From: Methylobacterium segetis
GTDB lineage: Bacteria > Pseudomonadota > Alphaproteobacteria > Rhizobiales > Beijerinckiaceae
Reading direction: 5' to 3'
NCBI RefSeq assembly: GCF_004348265.1
Contig: NZ_SMNT01000052.1
Location: 1 to 39,828, forward strand
DNA length: 39,828 nucleotides
Of the stretch, positions 30,922 through 37,142 are shown one piece after another. Each line of letters starts with the position of its first letter. Positions within the stretch are counted from its first letter, which is position 1. A program made the translations under genes and the position numbers. The notes under the pieces were generated by a model. It was not told where the DNA came from and searched no databases. It saw only the letters and a list, made by a program, of their open reading frames with translations.

Positions 30922-32109
30922 ATGACCGAGCCGGCCGAGCCAGAGACCTTCGACGTGGTGGTGGTCGGCGGCGGGCCGGCGGGGGCGACGGCGGCGACCG
31001 ACCTCGCGCGGGCGGGCCGGCGCGTCCTGCTCCTCGACCGGGGCGGGCGCATCAAGCCCTGCGGCGGAGCCATCCCGCCGCGGCTGATCCGCGACTTCGC
31101 GAGTCCCGACGATCTCATCGTCGCTCGCATCCGCTCCGCGCGGATGATCTCGCCGGCCGAGAAGCGGGTGGACATGCCGGTGGGCGACGGCTTCGTCGGC
31201 ATGGTCGACCGGGAGCATTTCGACCCCTGGCTGCGGCGGCGCGCGAGCCTCGCGGGCGCCGAGCACCGCACCGGCACTTTCGAGCGCATCACGCGTGAAA
31301 ACGGGCAGGCGACCGTGCATTACCGCGCGGCCGGCGCCGAGGCCCGCGTGCGCGCCCGCCTCGTCATCGGGGCCGACGGTGCGACCTCGCCGGTCGGCCG
31401 CGCCGAGATCCCGGGACATGCCGGGATGCGGCAGGTCTTCGCCTATCACGAGATCGTCCGGCCCCCGGAGAGCGGCGGCGATTACGAAGGCAGCCGCTGC
31501 GACGTGTTCTACCAGGGCAAGCTCTCGCCGGATTTCTACGCCTGGATCTTCCCTCACGGCGACACGATCAGCATCGGCACGGGCTCGGCGCACAAGGGCT
31601 TCTCGCTGCGCGGCGCCATCCGCTCCCTGCGCGCCGCGACCGGGCTCGATTCGGGCGTGACCCTGCGCCGGGAGGGCGCGCCGATCCCCCTGAAGCCCCT
31701 GAAGCGCTGGGACAACGGCCGGGACGTGCTGCTCACGGGGGACGCCGCCGGGATCGTCGCCCCGGCCTCGGGCGAGGGCATCTACTACGCGATGCTCGGC
31801 GGGCGCCTCGCGGCGGAGGCGGCGGATTCGTTCCTGCGAACCGGCGAGGCGCGGGACCTCGCCTCGGCGCGCCGCCGCTTCATGAAGCTGCACGGGCGCG
31901 TCTTCCTGATCCTGCGGATCATGCAGTGGGTCTGGTACCGGAACGACGGTCTGCGCGAGCGCTTCGTCTCGATCTGCCGCGACAAGGACGTGCAGCAGCT
32001 GACCTGGGATTCCTACATGAACAAGGAGCTGGTCCGCGCCAAGCCCGCCGCCCACGCGCGCATCTTCTTCAAGGACCTCGCGCATCTGTTCCGCTGGGTC
32101 TCGCCGTGA
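30922..32109 (+). CDS. bchP: Geranylgeranyl reductase
   Basis: 395 residues; reduces the geranylgeranyl tail of bacteriochlorophyll a to phytyl. FAD-binding motif VVVVGGGPAGATAATDLARAG (GGGPAG at 16-21), followed by RGGRIKPCGGAIPPRLI, which is typical of BchP/ChlP, and the second FAD site VLLTGDAAGIVAPASGEGIYYAM. C-terminal helices near VRAKPAAHARIFFKDLAHLFR probably associate with the membrane. GAGGAG lies shortly before the start. The stop overlaps the tspO start (GTGA). Confidence 0.96.
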   Translation: MTEPAEPETFDVVVVGGGPAGATAATDLARAGRRVLLLDRGGRIKPCGGAIPPRLIRDFASPDDLIVARIRSARMISPAEKRVDMPVGDGFVGMVDREHFDPWLRRRASLAGAEHRTGTFERITRENGQATVHYRAAGAEARVRARLVIGADGATSPVGRAEIPGHAGMRQVFAYHEIVRPPESGGDYEGSRCDVFYQGKLSPDFYAWIFPHGDTISIGTGSAHKGFSLRGAIRSLRAATGLDSGVTLRREGAPIPLKPLKRWDNGRDVLLTGDAAGIVAPASGEGIYYAMLGGRLAAEAADSFLRTGEARDLASARRRFMKLHGRVFLILRIMQWVWYRNDGLRERFVSICRDKDVQQLTWDSYMNKELVRAKPAAHARIFFKDLAHLFRWVSP

Positions 32110-32600
32110 CGCAGGCGGGGCCGGATGGAGCGACCTACCTCGTCGCGGGCGCTGCGGCCCTCGCCGTCGCCCTGGCCGGCGGCCTCCTGACCGCCGTGGG
32201 GCCGCGCAGCCGCGCCCTTCGACGACCGGCCTGGAGACCGCCGGACTGGGCCTTCGGCCCGGTCTGGGCCGTGATCTTCGCGATGATCACGGTCTCCGCC
32301 GCCCTCGCCTGGAGCGCCGCCGCCGACGTCTCGGCCCGCGCTGTCCTGCTCGCCGCCTACGCCGTGAACGCCGTCCTCAACATCGCCTGGAGCGGGCTGT
32401 TCTTCCGGGCCGAGCGGCCGGATTGGGCGCTCCTCGACATCGCCCTCCTCTGGCTGTCGATCCTCGCGCTCATCCTCGTCTCGCTGCCGCTCTCCCTCAA
32501 GGCGGCGCTCCTGCTCCTGCCCTATCTCGGCTGGGTCGGCATCGCCGCCTGCCTCAACCTCGCGATCGTGCGGCTGAACGGCCCGTTCGGGAGGGCATGA
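32106..32600 (+). CDS. tspO: TspO/MBR family protein (CrtK-like)
   Basis: 164 residues, five predicted membrane helices. GTG start at 32106 overlaps the bchP stop (GTGA). The Trp/Pro-rich signature RRPAWRPPDWAFGPVWAVIF and the later NAVLNIAWSGLFFRAERPDWAL are diagnostic of TspO/MBR. In Rhodobacter sphaeroides TspO binds porphyrins and acts as an oxygen-dependent negative regulator of photosynthesis genes. Here it is co-directional with bchP and would be controlled by the same PpsR operator. Confidence 0.92.
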   Translation: MTQAGPDGATYLVAGAAALAVALAGGLLTAVGPRSRALRRPAWRPPDWAFGPVWAVIFAMITVSAALAWSAAADVSARAVLLAAYAVNAVLNIAWSGLFFRAERPDWALLDIALLWLSILALILVSLPLSLKAALLLLPYLGWVGIAACLNLAIVRLNGPFGRA

Positions 32601-32601
32601 G

Positions 32602-32961
32602 ATGGCGGAGTGGGTGACGAGCGGGCGCATCGTCGATCTCATCCTCGCCCTGGTGGCCCTGGAGGCCCTGGCGCTCCTCGCCTACCGGGCTCGCACCGGC
32701 CGCGGCCCGGCGCCCCCCGCCATCCTGTGCAATCTCGGCTCGGGCGCCGCCCTGATGCTCGCCCTGCGCGCGGGCCTGACCGGGGCAGCATGGTGGCAGA
32801 TCGCCGCCTGCCTCGCCCTCGCCCTCGTCGCCCATCTCGGCGATCTCGCCCTTCGGCTGCGCGAGCGGCGTCCTTTTGGTCGCACGGCACGATTTCGTGA
32901 GCCAGGAACTTGCGCCGATCAGGCCGCGTTCAACGCGGAAATCCGCCCTGATCAAGTCTAG
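32602..32961 (+). CDS. Small membrane protein, unknown function, after tspO
   Basis: 119 residues with ATG one base after the tspO stop (TGAGATG), so translational coupling is likely. Three hydrophobic segments: about residues 10-28 (IVDLILALVALEALALLAY), 37-59 (APPAILCNLGSGAALMLALRAGL) and 62-81 (WWQIAACLALALVAHLGDL). A basic stretch LRLRERRPFGRTARFRE follows and then a short polar tail. No catalytic motif is evident. It is presumably the last gene of the bchG operon; function is unknown. Confidence 0.8.
   Translation: MAEWVTSGRIVDLILALVALEALALLAYRARTGRGPAPPAILCNLGSGAALMLALRAGLTGAAWWQIAACLALALVAHLGDLALRLRERRPFGRTARFREPGTCADQAAFNAEIRPDQV
32917..32953. repeat. Two-part inverted repeat at the end of orf119
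   Basis: Outer arms GATCAGG (32917-32923) and CCTGATC (32947-32953) enclose an inner hairpin CCGCG-TTCAA-CGCGG (32924-32938), with an 8-base bulge on one side. It overlaps the last codons of orf119 and stands about 40 bases before the cytochrome start. It may act as a processing site or weak terminator; there is no T-tract. Confidence 0.45.
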
Positions 32962-32992
32962 ATCCCGCCTCAGCCGCCGGAGGTCAAGCATT

Positions 32993-34579
32993 ATGCGTAG
33001 CATTCTCGCACTTGCTGCAACTTCCGGATTTATAGCGGGCACGGTGATCTCACCGTCCCCATCCCTGGCGCAGGCGTCGGATGCCGAACTCGTGAAGCGG
33101 GGCGAGTACTTGGTCACGGCCGGCGATTGCGTGGCCTGCCACACCGGGCCGGACGGCAAGAAGTTCGCGGGCAATTACGCGCTGAACACGCCGATCGGGA
33201 AGATCATGACCCCGAACCTGACGCCCGACAAGGAGACGGGCCTCGGCAACTGGACGGAGGAGGAGTTCTACCGCGCCTTCCACGACGGCATCGGCAAGGA
33301 CGGGTCCTATCTCTACCCCGCCTTCCCCTTCGCCTGGTACACGAAGGTGACGCGCGACGACGTGAAGGCGATTTACGCCTACCTGCAATCGCTGGAGCCG
33401 GTGAGCAACCCGCGCAAGTCGAGCGAGATTCCCTTCCCCTTCAACGTCCGCACCGCGCTCATCACGTGGCGCACGGCCTTCTTCACGGCGGGCGAGTTCA
33501 AGCCGGACCCGAACGCCAGCGCCGAGGTGAACCGCGGCGGCTACCTCGTGGAGGGGCTCGGGCACTGCGGCATGTGCCACAACGAGAATAAGATCGTCGG
33601 CAACAGCGGGCTCGCCGGCAAGCTCGGCGGCGGCGTCATCGACGGCTGGTACGCGCCCAACATCACCCCCGACGACCACCAGGGCATCGGCTCGTGGAGT
33701 GACGAGCAGGTGGTGACCTACCTCAAGACCGGGGCCGCGCCCGGCAACAAGCCGGGCGTGGCGGCCGGCCCCATGCGCCAGACGATCGAGGAATCGCTGA
33801 GCAAGCTGACGGATGGCGACCTCAAGGCGATGGTCGCCTACCTGCGCACGCAGCAGGCGAAGGAGACCTACAAGGTCAAGGATCTGCAGGCCTTCAACCA
33901 GCCGAACGCGCCGGGCGCCTCAGTCTATCTCAGCTACTGCTCCTCCTGCCACAAGCCGGACGGCAAGGGCGTCGAGGGCGCGATTCCGGCGCTGGCCGGC
34001 AACACCTCGGTCCAGTCCGCCGGCCCGCAGACCGTGATCAACGTCGTGCTGGGGGGCCTCGCGGCCCAGAGCGGCTACGCCTCGATGCCGGCCGTCGGCC
34101 AGGGCATGACCGACCAGCAGATCGCCGACGTGACCGACTACGTCCGCAATTCCTGGGGCAATGCCGCCCCCGTCATCGAAGACCGCGGCATCGTCTCGCA
34201 GGCGCGCGGCAGGATCCAGACGATGCTGGCCGGCAACGCCCCCTGTTCGGAGATCGGCAACGAGGCGCTCGCCAAGGTCATCGCGGCGAACGGCGTGGCG
34301 GACGCCCTGCGCAACCTGAAGCAGGACGAGTTCGTGCCGCGTCTCTCCACCCTCGTGCCGAAGCTGAAGGCGGAGGCCGCGGGGGCGAGCGACGACGAGA
34401 TCGTGAACGGCCTCACCGCCACCTTCTGCAAGGTCGCCAAGGACACGAACTTCTACGCCGACGCCCCCTGGCACGCGGTGATCGGCAGCTTCGGCAACGT
34501 GGCCTACAGTCAGGTCCGCAACCCGGAGAAGCAGGCGAGCACGCAGGTCCCGGCGGGCCCGACCCCGAGTCGAAACTGA
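32993..34579 (+). CDS. Triheme c-type cytochrome (AdhB-like), with C-terminal extension
   Basis: 528 residues from ATG 32993, preceded by GGAGG. The longer open frame starting at 32876 is rejected because it would bury the signal peptide (MRSILALAATSGFIAGTVIS..., cleavage probably after LAQA). Three heme sites: C46-VA-C49-H50, C192-GM-C195-H196 and C316-SS-C319-H320. The spacing and segments such as MTPNLTPDKETGLGNW and APNITPDDHQGIGSWSDEQVV match the cytochrome subunits of periplasmic alcohol/gluconate dehydrogenases. No dehydrogenase subunit is adjacent. After the third heme domain there are about 130 more residues with two lone cysteines (C418, C479), not expected for AdhB. Role in respiration or in feeding the reaction centre cannot be decided. 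Confidence 0.88.
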   Translation: MRSILALAATSGFIAGTVISPSPSLAQASDAELVKRGEYLVTAGDCVACHTGPDGKKFAGNYALNTPIGKIMTPNLTPDKETGLGNWTEEEFYRAFHDGIGKDGSYLYPAFPFAWYTKVTRDDVKAIYAYLQSLEPVSNPRKSSEIPFPFNVRTALITWRTAFFTAGEFKPDPNASAEVNRGGYLVEGLGHCGMCHNENKIVGNSGLAGKLGGGVIDGWYAPNITPDDHQGIGSWSDEQVVTYLKTGAAPGNKPGVAAGPMRQTIEESLSKLTDGDLKAMVAYLRTQQAKETYKVKDLQAFNQPNAPGASVYLSYCSSCHKPDGKGVEGAIPALAGNTSVQSAGPQTVINVVLGGLAAQSGYASMPAVGQGMTDQQIADVTDYVRNSWGNAAPVIEDRGIVSQARGRIQTMLAGNAPCSEIGNEALAKVIAANGVADALRNLKQDEFVPRLSTLVPKLKAEAAGASDDEIVNGLTATFCKVAKDTNFYADAPWHAVIGSFGNVAYSQVRNPEKQASTQVPAGPTPSRN

Positions 34580-34584
34580 TGCGC

Positions 34585-34653
34585 GGCGGCCGGGGACGTC
34601 CCCCCGCCACGTTGCCGCAGAGGCGCGCCGCAGCGGAACGATCGCGGCGCGCC
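34585..34653 (+). terminator. Paired hairpins after the cytochrome gene
   Basis: The first (34585-34608) has GGCGG/CCGCC outer arms around the palindrome GGGGACGTCCCC. The second is a perfect 10-base stem, GGCGCGCCGC (34622-34631) with GCGGCGCGCC (34644-34653), with a 12-base loop. There is no T-run, but the strength and the position just after the stop codon suggest transcript termination or 3'-end protection. Confidence 0.6.
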
Positions 34654-34777
34654 GGTGTTGGCCGGCGATCGTCCGATCGGGGGACTTTCGGGAAGGGGTC
34701 TGGGCCGCCTTGAGCGGCGCCGCGATGTCCCACCGGAGTGGAGCCGACGGCCATTTCCGGGCAGCAGGAGCATCGCG

Positions 34778-35584
34778 ATGGATCTCGGGATCAGCGGACG
34801 CGTCGCCGTCGTCACCGGCGGCGATTCGGGCATGGGCAGGAAGAGCGCGGAGTACCTCCTCCGCGAGGGCGTGAAGATCGTCCTCACCGACGTCGACGAG
34901 GACAAGGTGCAGGCGGCGGCCCAGGAACTCGCGAGCCTCGGCGAGGTGCGCGCGGTCGCAGCCGATCTCAGCGGCATGGCGGGCGTCGAGACCCTGAAGG
35001 CCTTCGCCGACACCGCCTTCGGGCGCAAGCCCACGATCCTCGTGAATGCGGCCGGCATCACCGGCGCCACGGGCGACTTCCTCGAACTCAGCGACGAGGA
35101 TTGGCTGGAGACGATCCAGGCCGACCTGATGGTGGCCGTGCGCGTCGCCCGCGCCTTCATTCCCGGCATGCGCGAGGCCGGCTGGGGCCGCGTCGTCCTG
35201 TTCACCTCCGAGGATGCCGTGCAGCCCTACGTCGAGGAACTGCCCTATTGCGCGGCGAAGGCCGGCCTGATGAACCTCACCAAGGGCCTCTCCAAGGCCT
35301 ACGGGCCGGACGGCGTGCTCGTGAACTCGGTGGCGCCCGCCTTCGTCGCCACGCCGATGACCGACGCGATGATGGAGAAGCGCGCGAAGGAACTCGGCGT
35401 CTCCTTCGACGAGGCGATCGAGTCCGTCCTCGACGAGAAGCGCCCCGGCATCGTCGCGAAGCGGCGCGGCCGCGCCGAGGAGGTCGCCGCGGCGGTCGCC
35501 TTCCTGTGCTCGGAACAGGCGAGCTTCATCACCGGCGAGAACCTGCGCATCGACGGCGGTGCCGTCCTGACGATGGGCAGCTGA
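34778..35584 (+). CDS. Short-chain dehydrogenase/reductase
   Basis: 268 residues from ATG 34778 with AGGAG at 34766-34770; the open frame extends upstream to 34655 but through the hairpin region. Classical SDR: cofactor loop TGGDSGMGR (13-21), D-x-D after the second strand (VLTDVDEDK; favours NAD over NADP), NAAG motif at 90-93, and catalytic Ser144, Tyr157 and Lys161. C-terminal GENLRIDGGAVLTMG is typical. Substrate unknown. Together with the flavoprotein gene 39 bases downstream it may form a small operon. Confidence 0.9.
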   Translation: MDLGISGRVAVVTGGDSGMGRKSAEYLLREGVKIVLTDVDEDKVQAAAQELASLGEVRAVAADLSGMAGVETLKAFADTAFGRKPTILVNAAGITGATGDFLELSDEDWLETIQADLMVAVRVARAFIPGMREAGWGRVVLFTSEDAVQPYVEELPYCAAKAGLMNLTKGLSKAYGPDGVLVNSVAPAFVATPMTDAMMEKRAKELGVSFDEAIESVLDEKRPGIVAKRRGRAEEVAAAVAFLCSEQASFITGENLRIDGGAVLTMGS

Positions 35585-35623
35585 GCACCGGGCGCGGCGT
35601 GGCGCGGAAGGGAAGTCGGTTCG

Positions 35624-37018
35624 ATGCGTGAGATCGCGTGCGACGTGGCGGTGATCGGGGCCGGAACGGCGGGCATCGCCGCCCACGCGGCGGCGCGCAG
35701 GGCCGGTGCCCGCGCCGTCCTGGTCGAGGCCGGGCCCGGCGGCACCACCTGCGCGCGCGTCGGCTGCATGCCCTCGAAGCTCCTCATCGCCGCGGGCAAG
35801 GCGGTGCAGGGAGCCCGCGAGGCCGGGCTGTTCGGCCTCGATGTGCCCGAGATCCGGGTCGACGGGCGGGCGGTGCTGCACCGCCTCCGGTCCGAGCGCG
35901 ACCGCTTCGTCGCCCTGGTCCGCGACGGGCTCGACGATCTGCCCGAGGATGCGCGCCTGTCCGGCCGCGCCCGGTTCGAGGATGCGGGCACGCTTCGTGT
36001 CGGCGAGGACACCCGCCTCGGCTTCCGCGCCGCCATCGTCGCCACGGGGTCGAGCCCCGCGATCCCGGAGCCGCTCCGGGACCTCGGCGACCGCGTGCTC
36101 ACCACCGACACCCTCTTCGAGATCGAGGATCTGCCGCGCTCGCTCGCCGTCGTCGGCGGCGGCCCCGTCGGGATCGAGATCGCCCAGGCGATGGCGCGCC
36201 TCGGCGTCGAGATTGACGTGTTCGATGCCGGGGCCGCCCTCGCCGGCCTGTCCCACCCCGATCTCGTCGAGGCGGCCAACGCAGTCTTCGGCGCCGGCAT
36301 GAACCTTCATCTCGGCACGGAGATCGTGGAGGCCGCCCGCGAGGGCGAGGGCGTGCGGGTCGCCTGGACGGCGAAGGACGGCGAGCGCCACGAAGGCCGC
36401 TTCGATCGGATCCTGGCCGCCGCCGGGCGCCCCCCGAACCTGTCGGGTCTCGGTCTCGACGCCGCGGGCCTCTCCCTCGGCGAGAAGGGAATGCCGCGCT
36501 TCGATCCGCGCACCCTCCTGTGCGAGGGCGGCCCGGTCCTCATCACCGGCGACGCGAACGGCATCCGTCCGATCCTGCACGAGGCGGCGCGCCAGGGGCG
36601 CATCGCGGGCGAGAATGCCGCCGCCCTCGCGGCCGGCCGGCCGCTCGCCGCGCCGGAGCCCTGGGTGAACCTCGCCATGGTCTTCACGCACCCGCAGGCC
36701 GCCCTGGTCGGCGCGCCCTACGAGGCCGACGCGGCGGGCGCGCGCATCACCGGCGCCATGAGCTTCTGCGATCAGGGCCGCGCCCGCATCGAGGGAGAGA
36801 ACTCGGGCGGCCTGCGGATCTGGGCCGACCGGGGCGGCCGGCTGCTCGGCGGCGAGATGCTGGGGCCGGGCGTCGAGCACCTGTCCCAGTATCTCGCCCT
36901 CGCCGTCCAGCAGGGCCTGAGCGCCGCCGAACTGCGCGACCGCCCCTTCTACCACCCGACCCTGGAGGAGGGCCTGGAGACGGCTCTGGCCGAGATCGCG
37001 CGGGCGGTCGCTCGCTGA
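35624..37018 (+). CDS. Class I pyridine nucleotide-disulfide oxidoreductase (dihydrolipoamide dehydrogenase-like)
   Basis: 464 residues. FAD motif VAVIGAGTAGIAAHAAARRAG, redox-active disulfide C43-x4-C48 in TTCARVGCMPSKLL, NAD motif LAVVGGGPVGIEIAQAMARLG, second FAD motif VLITGDANG and the C-terminal catalytic pair H444/E449 in YHPTLEEGLE from the partner subunit. All residues for disulfide chemistry are present. It is not near any 2-oxoacid dehydrogenase or mer gene, so the physiological substrate is open; mercuric reductase is unlikely without its N-terminal domain and C-terminal Cys pair. Confidence 0.88.
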   Translation: MREIACDVAVIGAGTAGIAAHAAARRAGARAVLVEAGPGGTTCARVGCMPSKLLIAAGKAVQGAREAGLFGLDVPEIRVDGRAVLHRLRSERDRFVALVRDGLDDLPEDARLSGRARFEDAGTLRVGEDTRLGFRAAIVATGSSPAIPEPLRDLGDRVLTTDTLFEIEDLPRSLAVVGGGPVGIEIAQAMARLGVEIDVFDAGAALAGLSHPDLVEAANAVFGAGMNLHLGTEIVEAAREGEGVRVAWTAKDGERHEGRFDRILAAAGRPPNLSGLGLDAAGLSLGEKGMPRFDPRTLLCEGGPVLITGDANGIRPILHEAARQGRIAGENAAALAAGRPLAAPEPWVNLAMVFTHPQAALVGAPYEADAAGARITGAMSFCDQGRARIEGENSGGLRIWADRGGRLLGGEMLGPGVEHLSQYLALAVQQGLSAAELRDRPFYHPTLEEGLETALAEIARAVAR

Positions 37019-37033
37019 GCGGAGGCTGCGGCA

Positions 37034-37043
37034 ACGTTAACGT
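37034..37043. repeat. 10-base palindrome ACGTTAACGT upstream of the phytochrome gene
   Basis: A perfect palindrome in the 124-base gap before the bacteriophytochrome. It could be a regulator site, but a palindrome of this length also occurs by chance. No convincing promoter was identified in the gap. Confidence 0.3.
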
Positions 37044-37142
37044 GCATCAACATCCATCCAATCCGGAGATCGGTCCCCCGAGGATTGCACTCGGCGGAAC
37101 GCCCGTTCATACCGTTGGGCACATGAGGATTGCCCGTCACCG

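Noticed and set aside
29512..32085. Open frame of 857 codons on the minus strand
   Set aside because: Antisense to the PucC-like gene and bchP; composition is low-complexity (His, Asp, Glu, Arg, Gly) with no recognisable fold.
32876..32992. Upstream extension of the cytochrome gene
   Set aside because: It overlaps orf119 and would place 39 basic residues before a clear Sec signal peptide.
33920..36955. Open frame of 1011 codons on the minus strand
   Set aside because: It lies antisense to the cytochrome, SDR and flavoprotein genes, which have full catalytic motifs. The product is Arg/Ala/Gly/Asp-rich without domains; such frames are common opposite GC-rich codons.
37094..37116. Possible EcfG-type promoter (GGAAC ... 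GTT) before bphP
   Set aside because: The spacer between GGAAC and CGTT is too short compared with the 16-17 bases of the known consensus.
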